DNA of 64,000 nucleotides from Maribellus sp. CM-23 (lineage in GTDB: Bacteria > Bacteroidota > Bacteroidia > Bacteroidales > Prolixibacteraceae). The stretch lies in NCBI RefSeq assembly GCF_021354595.1, contig NZ_JADWYJ010000001.1:1155446-1219445 (forward strand), given 5' to 3'. The notes under the pieces were generated by a model, which searched no databases, was not told the origin of the DNA, and worked only from the letters and a program-made list of their open reading frames with translations. Both the position numbers and the translations under genes were made by a program. Positions 1 through 8,840 of this stretch are shown piece by piece. Position 1 is the first letter of the stretch. Each line of letters opens with the position of its first letter.

Positions 1-378
1 GCAGGTGTACGAAATGTCGCCCTGCGTGCGAAAACGGTTTCCGTCGATCAGCAAATGCTCCGGTTTTATTTTGAGTTGCGCCACTGCCCTGTTCATGGCA
101 AGAAACGAGGCATTCAGGATATTAACCTCATCAATTTCATGATTGTCCACCGCAACAACGGCCCATGCCAGCGCCTGTTCTTCGATTACCGGGCGAAGCT
201 GGTAGCGTTGTTTTTCGGTAAGCTGTTTCGAATCGTTTAGCAATTGGTTTTCAAAAACAGCGGGCAAAATTACCGCCGCGGCAAATACCGGCCCCGCCAG
301 ACATCCGCGCCCGGCTTCGTCGCAACCGGCCTCCACTTGCCCCTCTTTAAAATATGATAGTAGCTTTTGTTTCTTCAT
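1..378 (-). CDS. rnhB: Ribonuclease HII, N-terminal part (cut by window edge)
   Basis: Ribonuclease HII cleaves the RNA strand of RNA-DNA hybrids and removes misincorporated ribonucleotides. The first 126 residues are visible; the C-terminus lies beyond position 1. The protein opens [10 protein letters not shown] and carries the family's GCDEAGRG motif at residues 18-25, whose Asp20 and Glu21 are two of the acidic metal ligands, followed by the usual [11 protein letters not shown] segment. A third acidic region is seen in LLIDGNRF. The ATG at 378 was chosen because it lies just before the conserved block with no better upstream start. No partner gene is visible on this side, and the upstream region is filled by a tandem repeat. 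The family call is secure. Confidence 0.93.
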   Translation of the reverse strand, partial: MKKQKLLSYFKEGQVEAGCDEAGRGCLAGPVFAAAVILPAVFENQLLNDSKQLTEKQRYQLRPVIEEQALAWAVVAVDNHEIDEVNILNASFLAMNRAVAQLKIKPEHLLIDGNRFRTQGDISYTC

Positions 379-422
379 GCTAAATTGAGCTTACTGATAT
401 AATTGCGAAACTGAGACTGATT

Positions 423-1092
423 ACTCAATCCTTCTTCAATCACAAATCGTTAATCATCATTCTCCAATCAATTCCTCTTGCCATACTGCGAAATTGTAAA
501 AATGTGGTTTTATTTCCAACATTTAACCACTTATGCCCGGTCTTGCTCCAAAGAACCTTTACACATTGCCGAAGGGCAGAGCGTGGAGCGCGGGCTTGTT
601 TGCGTCAATATCCCCAGGGCATTGCCCCGGGCTGACAAGCCACGCCCTTTCAGGGCTTTCTCACGGAATTGCCAAACTGTAAAATCGCTAAACTGATAAA
701 CTGTGACTGAATACTGAGACTGCGACTTATCACTCAATCCTTCTTCAATCACAAATCGTTAATCATCATTCTCCAATCAATTCCTCTTGCCATACTGCGA
801 AATTGTAAAAATGTGGTTTTATTTCCAACATTTAACCACTTATGCCCGGTCTTGCTCCAAAGAACCTTTACACATTGCCGAAGGGCAGAGCGTGGAGCGC
901 GGGCTTGTTTGCGTCAATATCCCCAGGGCATTGCCCCGGGCTGACAAGCCACGCCCTTTCAGGGCTTTCTCACGGAATTGCCAAACTGTAAAATCGCTAA
1001 ACTGATAAACTGTGACTGAATACTGAGACTGAATACTGAGACTGCGACTTATCACTCAATCCTTCTTCAATCACAAATCGTTAATCATCATT
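423..1092. repeat. 309-bp tandem duplication with partial third copy
   Basis: A unit beginning actcaatccttcttcaatc starts at 423 and again at 732, giving a 309-bp period; the copies look identical over most of their length. A third start at 1054 continues only to about 1092. The second copy carries an extra 13-bp direct duplication (gaatactgagact) near 1022-1047, so it is 322 bp long. Each unit holds a GC-rich core of short hairpins (CCCAGGGC/GCCCCGGG and GCCCT/AGGGC) inside AT-rich flanks. ORFs of 71-73 codons exist on both strands in each copy but look like by-products of the repeat. This fills the space between rnhB and the glycosyltransferase; no gene is supported. Confidence 0.9.
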
Positions 1093-1212
1093 CCTAAATC
1101 AATTCCTCCATCCTTCGACTCCGCTCAGGATGACATTCTGTAAGCTAAGACTGAATACTGAGACTGCGACTCTCTGAACTTTGAACTCTAAACTTTGAAC
1201 TCCGAACTCCCC
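1093..1212. repeat. Dispersed intergenic repeat words
   Basis: The rest of the rnhB-glycosyltransferase spacer holds two repeat types. At 1110-1135 is a segment containing ccttcgactccgctcagga, a word I associate with intergenic repeats of many Bacteroidota. At 1141-1212 there is a run of permuted short words (actgaatactgagactgcg, then gaactctaaactttgaact). Related words recur near 10890, 30530, 50960 and 63050. No coding signal was seen. Confidence 0.6.
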
Positions 1213-2337
1213 TCACTGCAGCGCTTTCTCCACGCTCATCCAAAGCAGGCGTGCGGTTTCGTCCCAGCTAAATTTATTTTTCTGAATAAATCCCTTTTCA
1301 ACCAAGGTTTTCCGAAGATCGCAATCCTCGTGAATCCGCAACATGGCATCGGCGATCTGATCGATCTTTAACGGATCGGCGTACATCACAGCACCCCCGC
1401 CCACTTCCGGAATAGACGTGGTGTTGGAACAAATCACAGGTATGCCGGCGCTCATTGCCTCCACTATCGGGATTCCGAAGCCTTCGAAAAAAGGCACAAA
1501 AGTCAGGGCCAGCGCGCCTCCAAAAATATCGTGCAGCTCTTTGCTCGACACCCGCCCGGTAAAAATCACATCGTTCCGGTAGCGCATGTTTTCGTAGGTC
1601 TCGTGGATATCGCCGGTTTTGTGCATTTCGCCTCCCACCACCACCATTTTGGTGGCATCGCCTTTCACGCTTTTAAACGCATCAAAAGCCTTTAACAGCC
1701 CGCTCACGTTCTTCCGCGGATGCAGCGCGCCAACAAACAAAAAGTAATCAGCACCCCCGGTGTAACGCTTTTTCACCTCCACTTTCTCTTTTTCCGAGAT
1801 GGGTTCGAAAATCTGGTTGATACCGTCGTACACCACATCAATTTTATCGTAATCAACCTTGTACGAACGCGTAATATCTTCTTTCGAATAAAAGGAAACC
1901 GTGGCAATGCGCCGGGCAATGCGCGCAAACTTCGGGAAAAAGTGGTTGTAGTATTTCGCCTTTAACCACGGAAGATCGTCGGGGCGGTGCACAAAATTTA
2001 TATCGTGGATCACGCCCAGCTGCGGCACTTTTGTCCGCAACGAAAGGTACCCGTCGGGCGACAAGAACAGGTTGGCTTTGTATTTTTTCAGGATGCGCGG
2101 AATCTGGTATTCAAACCACAAATACCACAACACCGGGTGCCGTGTGGGAGGTCCAACCACCACGGGTTTAACATTCTCTGAAAAAACATAATCGGGGCTG
2201 TACGGCCGGTCAAAAAGAAAAATGAATTCGTGTTCGGGATGATTCAGCGTCATCCGCTTCAGGGTTTCATACGTGAACCACCCGATTCCTTCCAGTTTTC
2301 CTTTGATCAGTAAACGCGTGTTTACGGCAATAATCAT
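1213..2337 (-). CDS. Glycosyltransferase family 4 (GT-B fold)
   Basis: This 374-residue protein should transfer a sugar from a nucleotide donor in polysaccharide assembly at the cytoplasmic membrane face. The N-terminal Rossmann half has the GIGWFTYETL loop typical of mannosyltransferase-like GT4 enzymes. The C-terminal half has the donor-site signature FVGALHPRKN and the E-x7-E motif in FFEGFGIPIVEAMSAG. The reading frame stays open far upstream, to about 3006, but that stretch overlaps the opposite-strand flippase gene and has no GT character. The ATG at 2337 (MIIAVNTRLL) matches where family members begin. It diverges from the flippase across 126 bp, so the two may serve one glycan. The sugar specificity cannot be read. 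Confidence 0.88.
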   Translation of the reverse strand: MIIAVNTRLLIKGKLEGIGWFTYETLKRMTLNHPEHEFIFLFDRPYSPDYVFSENVKPVVVGPPTRHPVLWYLWFEYQIPRILKKYKANLFLSPDGYLSLRTKVPQLGVIHDINFVHRPDDLPWLKAKYYNHFFPKFARIARRIATVSFYSKEDITRSYKVDYDKIDVVYDGINQIFEPISEKEKVEVKKRYTGGADYFLFVGALHPRKNVSGLLKAFDAFKSVKGDATKMVVVGGEMHKTGDIHETYENMRYRNDVIFTGRVSSKELHDIFGGALALTFVPFFEGFGIPIVEAMSAGIPVICSNTTSIPEVGGGAVMYADPLKIDQIADAMLRIHEDCDLRKTLVEKGFIQKNKFSWDETARLLWMSVEKALQ

Positions 2338-2463
2338 GCTGTCGGTTTCTAATTTTCGTAAATGTACAAAGATTGTGGTGATTATTCCCGCTTGCGTATA
2401 TTCAATATTTCTTACTTTTAAGCGTTCAAAAAACAAGCGAGATATCCACCTAATACCGGTAGT

Positions 2464-3906
2464 TTGAAACGAAAATTTGTAACAAACCTGCTCCTGCTCC
2501 TTTTCCTGAATCTGCTGATCAAGCCATTTTGGATATTTGGCATCGACCGCACGGTTCAGAACTCGGTGGGCGACGAAAACTACGGTTTGTATTTTGCGCT
2601 TTTCAACTTTTCGATGCTGCTGAATATTTTGCTCGATGTGGGGATCACCAACTACAACAACCGCAATATTTCGCGTTACAGCTTTTTGCTCCCCAAGCAT
2701 CTTTCGCACATTATCGGGCTGAAATTTATGCTCGCCGTTGTGTATGCGCTGTTTACACTGGGGGTAGCCGCCATAATCGGGTATAACAACTTGCAGTTTC
2801 ATTTGCTCGCTTTTCTTATTTTGAACCAGTTTTTGATTTCCTTCACGCTGTACCTCCGGTCCAACATCAGCGCACTTCAGCTGTTTCGCACCGACAGCCT
2901 GATCTCGGTGCTCGACCGCAGCCTGATGATCATTATCTGCAGCCTTTTGCTGTTTACCAATGTTTTTCGGATCGAATTTACCATCAACTGGTTTGTATAC
3001 GCCCAAACCATGGCTTACGGCCTCACTTCGCTGATTACCTTATTGATTGTTCTGAAGAAATCGGGGCGAATAAAAATCCAGTTTGACCCGGCTTTTTTCA
3101 GGGTGTTTTTGAAGAAATCGTATCCGTACGCGCTCCTGATTTTGCTGATGTCGTTTTACAACCGCATCGATTCGGTGATGCTCGAACGCCTGCTGCCACA
3201 CCCCATCGGGAAAGAACAGGCGGGAATTTATGCACAGGCTTTCCGCCTGCTGGACGCCGTTTCGATGTTTGGGGTTTTGTTTGCCGGACTGCTGCTTCCC
3301 ATTTTCGCCAAAATGCTGAAGCAAAAAGAACACGTGGGACAAATGGTGAAGCTGTCGTTTACACTGCTGATCGTTCCGGCCATAATCATTGCAGTTTCCA
3401 GCATCTATTACAACAGCGAAATCATGAACCTGTTGTACCATGCCAACACCGAAAATTCGGCAGACCTGCTGGGCATTCTAATGACCGGTTTTATTGGCAT
3501 TGCAATGACCTATATTTTCGGCACGCTGCTTACCGCCAACGGCAGCATGAAACAGCTCAACACCATGGCCTTTACAGGAATGATATTAAATATTACACTG
3601 AATATTATACTGATTCCCAAATACCAGGCACACGGCTCGGCATGGGCCAGCCTGGCAACACAGCTTTTTACCGGCGGAACACAACTGGTGCTGGCACTAA
3701 TCATATTTCGCCTAAACCCGGGGATTAAATACATTTTTCAGCTGCTTCTTTTTACCGGCCTCGTGGTGGTGCTGGGCACTCTTTCAAAGGAAATCGACAA
3801 CTGGCTGCTGGGCTACGCTTTCCTGGTGGCAGCATCGGTAATTTCTGCCGTGGCGCTTAAACTTTTTAATCTGAAAAACCTTTATGAAATTATCAGATAC
3901 AAATAA
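2464..3906 (+). CDS. Polysaccharide flippase, Wzx/PST type
   Basis: This 480-residue integral membrane protein has about 12-14 hydrophobic helices spread over its whole length, fitting the MATE-like polysaccharide exporter superfamily that flips lipid-linked oligosaccharides across the inner membrane. Typical features are the early GLYFALFNF region, the DVGITNYNNRN segment and the central YNRIDSVMLERLL stretch, where family members carry charged residues in helix 7. The start is TTG (MKRKFVTN); no in-frame ATG precedes the first helix. It is followed after 2 bp by the DUF3267 gene, suggesting cotranscription, and faces a GT4 gene. The general family is clear; the exact substrate is unknown. 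Confidence 0.85.
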   Translation: MKRKFVTNLLLLLFLNLLIKPFWIFGIDRTVQNSVGDENYGLYFALFNFSMLLNILLDVGITNYNNRNISRYSFLLPKHLSHIIGLKFMLAVVYALFTLGVAAIIGYNNLQFHLLAFLILNQFLISFTLYLRSNISALQLFRTDSLISVLDRSLMIIICSLLLFTNVFRIEFTINWFVYAQTMAYGLTSLITLLIVLKKSGRIKIQFDPAFFRVFLKKSYPYALLILLMSFYNRIDSVMLERLLPHPIGKEQAGIYAQAFRLLDAVSMFGVLFAGLLLPIFAKMLKQKEHVGQMVKLSFTLLIVPAIIIAVSSIYYNSEIMNLLYHANTENSADLLGILMTGFIGIAMTYIFGTLLTANGSMKQLNTMAFTGMILNITLNIILIPKYQAHGSAWASLATQLFTGGTQLVLALIIFRLNPGIKYIFQLLLFTGLVVVLGTLSKEIDNWLLGYAFLVAASVISAVALKLFNLKNLYEIIRYK

Positions 3907-3908
3907 AC

Positions 3909-4544
3909 ATGGCCAATCCAACCATTCAGGAATTGCAGGATCCGGATCGTTTTGAATTGATTGCCGAGCTGAGTCACGAAAACATAAAATCGTTTGTGCT
4001 CGATCAGCTGGGGCAAGGAGGCCGGATAAGCATCGCATTTATGATTTACCAGTCGCTCATGATTATTCTGGGGATGTTCTTAGTGACAAGAGCCATCATC
4101 CAGGCCTTACACGATGCGCCGGAGAATCTTTACTTCACCATCGCTGCATTGCTGTTTTGTTTTACTGCACTAATACCTATTCACGAGCTTTTACACGGCT
4201 TGGCCATAAAACTAAGCGGTGCGCCCACGGTGCATTACGGTGCCTACCTCCGGAAATTTATCTTTTATGCCGAAGCCGACCGCCACGTGATCAACCGAAC
4301 ACAATTTGCCTGGATTGCCTTGACTCCCCTGCTGGTTGTAAAGCTGATGACGCTGGTTTTATCACTTTTTTTCTGGCACACACCCTGGCTCTATTTTTTT
4401 CTTCTGACCATGGCCGTTCACAGCCTTTTCTGCGCCGGCGACATAGGCCTGCTCTCTGTTTTTTACCGGCACAAAAATGCGGAGATCTATACCTTTGATG
4501 TTAAGGCTGAAAAGAAAAGTTATTACTATCTGAAGAAGAAATAA
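3909..4544 (+). CDS. DUF3267-type putative zincin membrane peptidase
   Basis: A 211-residue protein with four or so membrane helices. It contains IHELLHGLAIK, an HExxH metalloprotease motif lying inside a hydrophobic segment, as in the DUF3267 putative zincin peptidase family. A downstream acidic ligand may be the Asp in CAGDIGLL near residue 178, but that is a guess. It starts 2 bp after the flippase stop, so it is probably translated from the same message. Members of this family have no settled substrate. An intramembrane protease role in envelope regulation is inferred from the motif only. Confidence 0.7.
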   Translation: MANPTIQELQDPDRFELIAELSHENIKSFVLDQLGQGGRISIAFMIYQSLMIILGMFLVTRAIIQALHDAPENLYFTIAALLFCFTALIPIHELLHGLAIKLSGAPTVHYGAYLRKFIFYAEADRHVINRTQFAWIALTPLLVVKLMTLVLSLFFWHTPWLYFFLLTMAVHSLFCAGDIGLLSVFYRHKNAEIYTFDVKAEKKSYYYLKKK

Positions 4545-4701
4545 ACCAATCTTGAATCAAGTCAAAGAAAGAAGAGTGATATTTAGTCTTCAACTCTCCT
4601 TTTTTCCACCTAATCTCAGCTCCCTTTCTAAATATCTTTTTAAGGTCCCATTCAATGTAGTACCATATTATTTCGTCCGGGATCACGAACCGTTACAAAA
4701 C

Positions 4702-4810
4702 AACTTTCTTCGCCGGACGAAAGTTGGGCGAGTGCTTACCCGGCGCTTTGCACCGGGTTATTGATGTTCGACACTTTCAGTGTCAATTTAGTCAACACCC
4801 TGCAAGGGTG
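4702..4810. repeat. Cluster of four short hairpins (REP-like)
   Basis: Four perfect inverted repeats follow one another: AACTTTC/GAAAGTT (4702-4725), ACCCGG/CCGGGT (4738-4758), GACAC/GTGTC (4770-4784) and CACCCT/AGGGTG (4796-4810). The style matches the hairpins in the 309-bp repeat near position 600. Such GC-rich hairpin series resemble REP/BIME elements; no REP-associated transposase is present in the window. Confidence 0.6.
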
Positions 4811-5094
4811 AAACAATAATAACCGCGGGTAAACGATTCGTCCAGCAGTTGACGGACGGAAAGTGCAACCCGGGGTATTGATAAGGACGAACAAAAGGCG
4901 CAATCTCCCGGCACTTCAGAGACATAAAGTTCTTTGCGCCGCACCGCAATCGCCCATTAGAAATAATTACCCAAAGAATATTTATGTCTAAAGGATGGCC
5001 TAGTGTTGAACAAAATGATTGTCCGACGGCTGGCAGATCAGCGAGAGTTAGAGTATAACCGTATTCAGCTTTGATCTTTGAGAAACGTTCAACA

Positions 5095-5123
5095 ATAAAA
5101 AAGGGAACCAACATGATTCCCTT
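5095..5123 (-). terminator. Intrinsic terminator of the methyltransferase-esterase operon
   Basis: Read on the minus strand, the stem AAGGGAA/TTCCCTT (arms at 5117-5123 and 5101-5107) has a nine-base loop and is followed by a T-rich run (TTTTATTG). It lies about 170 bp after the stop of the methyltransferase gene. Confidence 0.7.
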
Positions 5124-5294
5124 CTTTCTGACGTTTTTTGAACAGTGCTAAATCGTAAATAACCAAGTTTTTAATCACTGATCAAAACTACAAAATAACT
5201 ATGTTAATGAATTTTAATGAACGTCTGGTTATTGTTAAACTAAATATAGCTTTGTTAAATAGTGTAGCCAACTGCAAAAATCAGTAAAGGAACG

Positions 5295-5906
5295 TTAATT
5301 ATCAGCTGATCTTTGGGCTACTACCAGTTGAAATGCTCCTTTTCCAACGGTCTGTATGTTTTGAATTGAAAACCCATTCTCCGGAAGAATAGACATTAAA
5401 CCACCGGCCTGCGTATAACTTTTAAAATTGCGGTTATGGCTTCTTCCGGCCAGAAACTCTGCCACTCTGCTTGCGACTCCCGCATAATTCCGCGGCAACG
5501 GAACGGCATAATCCAACACAACAATTTTATCCACCACCTTTTGGATTTCGCTTAAAACAGGCCCGCGCAAACCAGGATCGAACTGGTGCAAAGCCAACGA
5601 AAGAATGGCGACATCAAATTTTTGCCCGTAAAACCCCGAAAGATCCGTTGCATCTCCCACGTAAAAACCGGCATTCGGCACGTTTAGTCTTTGAGCTCTC
5701 TTGCTTGCATAACGAATCATCGAATCGCTTAAATCCACCCCCGTAAGCGAACCTGCCCAATCTGTCAGTTCAAAAAGTTGCGCTCCCGTTCCACAGGCAA
5801 TGTCAATTACACGGTCTCCCTTGTTAATATGCTCTACCATCCTTTTCCGCAACGGCCGTAAGAGAGGATCGAGCAGGGTGCTGTAAAAAATACCGGATTC
5901 TACCAT
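5295..5906 (-). CDS. Class I SAM-dependent methyltransferase
   Basis: A 203-residue protein with a Rossmann-like methyltransferase fold. Motif I, VIDIACGTGAQLFEL, is near residues 33-47, and the acidic end of strand 2 is in LTGVDLSDSMI. FYVGDATDL gives the adenine-binding Asp and VAILSLALHQF motif IV. The layout resembles UbiE/COQ5-like small-molecule methyltransferases, but nothing fixes the substrate. Its ATG directly follows the stop of the upstream esterase gene with no gap, so the two are almost certainly cotranscribed. The terminator at 5095-5123 closes the unit. Confidence 0.85.
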   Translation of the reverse strand: MVESGIFYSTLLDPLLRPLRKRMVEHINKGDRVIDIACGTGAQLFELTDWAGSLTGVDLSDSMIRYASKRAQRLNVPNAGFYVGDATDLSGFYGQKFDVAILSLALHQFDPGLRGPVLSEIQKVVDKIVVLDYAVPLPRNYAGVASRVAEFLAGRSHNRNFKSYTQAGGLMSILPENGFSIQNIQTVGKGAFQLVVAQRSADN

Positions 5907-6839
5907 TTATTGTGTTATTGTTGACTTGAAAAACGACCAGATTTCATCGCAGCCATTAAAATCGCGGTTGGTATTGCCCACCATACTTCGGGGCAGGTAC
6001 TGACGCATACCCGGCCAGGTATGCCCGCCGTTTACAACCTTAATATCGACCACTTTTAGCCGATCATCAGCTGGATTTTCCCAAACCGTTTTCACAGCAG
6101 TACAATCGTCCTCTGTATTGATATCAGGAAAAACATAAAGGTCTGACTTTTTCGAACACCCGTTCACCGCCTTCCAGTATTTAACCGCTTCCCCATTGCT
6201 GAGCACTTCGCCCCGTTTTTGCTTTAGAACAACTACGGGCCCACCGTTATAGGGAACCAAAGGATCGGCATCTCCGCCAATAAAAATAACCGGGACCGGA
6301 TTTTCGGGATCCTTTTTTTGCTGGTCTTCGCTCATGGTGGCCGCCACCACACCGATGGCCTTAAAAACCTGCGAACGCTCAATGGCCAGGCGCTGCACCA
6401 TAAACCCTCCGTTCGAAATGCCACAGGCAAAGATATTTTTACGGTCAATGGCCAGTTTCTCATCCATATCGTCGATCATTGCATCAAAGAAACCAACGTC
6501 GTCGATCTTCAACCGACGTGCTACCGACAAGGTATCCCGTTCGCCGTCGTTCCAGCCCTTTCGGTAACCATTGGGATAAACGGCAATAAAACCATCGCGG
6601 TCGGCCAGTTCGTTGAATCTGCGCCCCGTAAAATTCAGCATGCCCTTTGCTTTTCCACCACCTCCGTGCAAAACAAAAACCACCGGATAGCTTTTCCCCA
6701 CATCGTAAGTCTTTGGCAGATAAACCTGGTAAAAGCGTATCAATCCATCCACTTCAAGGTAAACTTTTTCTGTTCCGGCCTGCGCCAAACAGACCATGGG
6801 AACCATCGAAATCCAGACTAAGAGGAAAAGTGTCTTCAT
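5907..6839 (-). CDS. Secreted PHB-depolymerase/feruloyl-esterase-like hydrolase
   Basis: A 310-residue alpha/beta hydrolase of the LpqC/poly(3-hydroxybutyrate) depolymerase-like esterase group. Residues 1-20 form a signal peptide ending in CLAQA, so it should act in the periplasm or outside. The oxyanion loop is HGGGG (58-62), the nucleophile is Ser142 in CGISNGG, the acid is probably in GGDADPLVPY, and the catalytic His is in NGGHTWPG. The ATG at 6839 was chosen over an in-frame upstream start because it begins the signal peptide. Substrates may be acetyl or feruloyl esters of plant or algal polysaccharide. Why it is paired with a methyltransferase is not evident. Confidence 0.85.
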   Translation of the reverse strand: MKTLFLLVWISMVPMVCLAQAGTEKVYLEVDGLIRFYQVYLPKTYDVGKSYPVVFVLHGGGGKAKGMLNFTGRRFNELADRDGFIAVYPNGYRKGWNDGERDTLSVARRLKIDDVGFFDAMIDDMDEKLAIDRKNIFACGISNGGFMVQRLAIERSQVFKAIGVVAATMSEDQQKKDPENPVPVIFIGGDADPLVPYNGGPVVVLKQKRGEVLSNGEAVKYWKAVNGCSKKSDLYVFPDINTEDDCTAVKTVWENPADDRLKVVDIKVVNGGHTWPGMRQYLPRSMVGNTNRDFNGCDEIWSFFKSTITQ

Positions 6840-6903
6840 GATATATCCTTTCTTAAACAAACTCGATCCGCGTTTTTTTGTTATTAACACAAACAAAAAT
6901 AAT

Positions 6904-7770
6904 ATGCATAAATACAATTACCTCCTTCCGGTTATTTTTTTGGTTTTCACCGCATTTAAAACGGACAAGCCTGCTTACCTGCTTTTTGACAAAGACGGAA
7001 AAACGGTTAAGTACGAAAAAATGCTCAAACAAATTCAGGAAGCCGATGTGGTTCTTTTTGGTGAATTGCACGACAACCCGATTTCGCACTGGCTACAGCT
7101 GGAACTAACCAAAGAACTGTACAAACTAAAGGGGAAGAACCTCGTATTGGGTGCAGAAATGTTTGAAAGCGATAACCAGGTCATCCTGGACGAATACCTT
7201 TCGGGAAAGATCTCGCAACGAAATTTTGAGGACGAAATGAAACTGTGGCCCAACTATAAAACCGATTATAAACCCCTGGTCGAGTTTGCCAAAGACAGCG
7301 GTCTTTATTTTGTAGCCACCAATGTTCCGCGCAGGTATGCAGCTCTTGTTAATAAGAAAGGTTTCGAGGGACTTAAAGAATTATCGGACGAGGCAAAAAC
7401 CTTTTTGCCACCCCTTCCTCCTCCTTACGATTCAACGCTGAATTGTTATGCCAGTATGATGACTATGGAAGGTATGGGCAGTCATGTGTCATCTAATTTT
7501 CCGAAAGCACAGGCTATAAAAGACGCAACCATGTCGCATTTCATACTCAAAAACCGTGAGCCGGGTAAAATGCTGTTGCATTACCACGGTGCGTACCACT
7601 CGCAAAACTACGAAAGCATTTACTGGTACCTGAAACATTACCAACCAGAGTTGAAAATTGTTACGATCCACAGCGCTACGCAAAAAGATATTTCGGAACT
7701 CAGCGAAGAAAACACAGGGAAAGCCGATTTTACGATCTGTGTAGATGAGGATATGACGCGGACGAGGTAA
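6904..7770 (+). CDS. ChaN/Tiki-superfamily haem-binding-like protein
   Basis: A 288-residue protein with an N-terminal hydrophobic segment (LLPVIFLVFTAF, residues 7-18), suggesting export or anchoring. The conserved family signature FGELHDNP lies at residues 52-59, and a second family region follows in LVLGAEMFESDNQ and LLHYHGAYHSQ. The DUF399/ChaN family contains haem-binding lipoproteins and Tiki-like metalloprotease relatives. No lipobox Cys follows the hydrophobic segment here, so lipoprotein status is not supported. The start at 6904 gives the signal-like N-terminus. The gene diverges from the esterase over 64 bp and is followed by a hairpin terminator. Confidence 0.82.
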   Translation: MHKYNYLLPVIFLVFTAFKTDKPAYLLFDKDGKTVKYEKMLKQIQEADVVLFGELHDNPISHWLQLELTKELYKLKGKNLVLGAEMFESDNQVILDEYLSGKISQRNFEDEMKLWPNYKTDYKPLVEFAKDSGLYFVATNVPRRYAALVNKKGFEGLKELSDEAKTFLPPLPPPYDSTLNCYASMMTMEGMGSHVSSNFPKAQAIKDATMSHFILKNREPGKMLLHYHGAYHSQNYESIYWYLKHYQPELKIVTIHSATQKDISELSEENTGKADFTICVDEDMTRTR

Positions 7771-7810
7771 GGCAAAGACTGAACCATAGTGGCTCAAAGT
7801 CCTTAAAAAA

Positions 7811-7840
7811 AAAGGCTGCATACAGATGCTGCCTTTCTTT
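7811..7840 (+). terminator. Terminator after ChaN-like gene
   Basis: An inverted repeat AAAGGCTGCA / TGCTGCCTTT (one mismatch, six-base loop) is preceded by an A-run and followed by CTTTT, about 40 bp past the stop codon at 7770. It could work in both directions. Confidence 0.75.
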
Positions 7841-7921
7841 TAAGTGCGAATGGAGAATATTTTAAAGGGAGGGATATTGTCCTTTTTCGCATTGCAATAT
7901 ACTCGTGGATTTTCTATTTTT

Positions 7922-7943
7922 AAATACCTAATTTTAGGTATTT
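7922..7943. promoter_or_regulatory. Perfect 22-bp palindrome upstream of PAS-LuxR gene
   Basis: Two 10-bp arms, AAATACCTAA and TTAGGTATTT, are separated by two T residues and centred about 52 bp before the ATG at 7985. No T-run follows, so it is a candidate operator rather than a terminator. Autoregulation by the adjacent HTH protein is inferred. Confidence 0.55.
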
Positions 7944-7984
7944 TAGCAAAGCCTTATTAACATAAAAACTTAGGCAACCGGGAA

Positions 7985-8758
7985 ATGGATAAGGAGAGTG
8001 TAGTAAAAATAAAGGAGGCGTGGAAACCCAACAAAATTGAGAAGCCGGTTAAAACCGAATTGTACCTGAATGTTATCGAACAAGTAGCCAATTTGTTCTC
8101 GGCAGGAAGTTTCTACTACTATATTTTAAATTTTGAAACCCTCCAAATGGAGTATGTCGACAAAAGAGTTCAGTCGGTGCTGGGCTATAATCCAAGTGAC
8201 TGGAGCCTCGATAAAGCTTTTGAATCGATACATCCCGAAGATTTAAATCAAATGCACCGAAAGGAAGCCGCTGCTGTCGATTTTCTTCTGAACCGAATCC
8301 CTCCCGAGGATATCCTGCATTACAAAGTAGTCTATGTACTTCGAATGAGGCATGCCAACGGCCGTTACAAAACCATCCTTCACCAGTCGAAAACCCTAAC
8401 TTTATCTGAAGATAAAAAAGCGCAGCATGTACTGGGAATTCACACCGATGTCAGTTACCTGGATATGCCGATTGATCACAAAATATCATTTATCGGAGAT
8501 GGTCGTCCTTCCTATTATGCCTTATCCACTGAACCTGATTTTACCCCAAAGCAATACGACTATGAAAATCTTTTCACGGAGCGGGAAAAAGAAATTCTAA
8601 AGAGTGTCGCCAACGGTAAAACGTTTGGTGAAATAGCAACGATCCTGAATCTCTCTCCGCATACCATCAATACCCACAAAAAAAACATTCTACGTAAAAC
8701 CGATTGCAAAACCACCACCGAACTGATTGCACGTTGCGTAAGGGATGGGATCATCTAA
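7985..8758 (+). CDS. PAS-domain LuxR-type transcriptional regulator
   Basis: A 257-residue soluble regulator. Residues of about 40-155 form a PAS/PAC-like sensory region (FYYYILNFETLQMEYVDKRV, then VLGYNPSDWS and SIHPEDL), ending in HVLGIHTDVS. Residues of about 195-255 form a LuxR/GerE HTH with the classic pattern LFTEREKEILKSVANGKTF, IATILNLSPHTINTHKKNIL and a terminal TTELIARC. There is no receiver domain, so the signal probably acts through the PAS fold. It stands alone, with a palindrome 40-60 bp upstream that may be its operator. Similar single-component PAS-LuxR proteins are common in Bacteroidota; target genes are unknown. Confidence 0.85.
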   Translation: MDKESVVKIKEAWKPNKIEKPVKTELYLNVIEQVANLFSAGSFYYYILNFETLQMEYVDKRVQSVLGYNPSDWSLDKAFESIHPEDLNQMHRKEAAAVDFLLNRIPPEDILHYKVVYVLRMRHANGRYKTILHQSKTLTLSEDKKAQHVLGIHTDVSYLDMPIDHKISFIGDGRPSYYALSTEPDFTPKQYDYENLFTEREKEILKSVANGKTFGEIATILNLSPHTINTHKKNILRKTDCKTTTELIARCVRDGII

Positions 8759-8840
8759 CAATCAAAGCTGAAAGCTAAATCCATTGAATCGGATAATTGT
8801 TTTGCTCTTCCCGCTCCAGGCATTGAGCGTTGAATAACTT

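Larger units (their letters stand above)
4545..5294. other. 750-bp gene-free spacer with hairpin repeat
   Basis: This spacer separates a rightward operon from a leftward one and I support no gene in it. About 4545-4700 is plain AT-rich sequence. 4702-4810 is a row of four small perfect hairpins, listed separately. 4811-5090 continues with a degenerate GC-rich repeat whose gacggacgg word is shared, inverted, with the spacer near 62850. 5095-5123 is a terminator for the leftward operon. An ORF of 108 codons at 4788-5114 on the minus strand runs through the repeat and looks spurious. Confidence 0.65.

Noticed and set aside
478..1005. Two identical 72-codon ORFs in the 309-bp repeat
   Set aside because: They exist only because the repeat is open in that frame; the minus strand is also open, no ribosome site or family feature is present.
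2338..3006. N-terminal extension of the GT4 gene
   Set aside because: The extension is antisense to the flippase gene, is Gln/Lys/Val-rich shadow sequence, and the enzyme is complete from the Met at 2337.
4788..5114. 108-codon minus-strand ORF
   Set aside because: It runs across the hairpin repeat and the terminator and has no recognisable domain.
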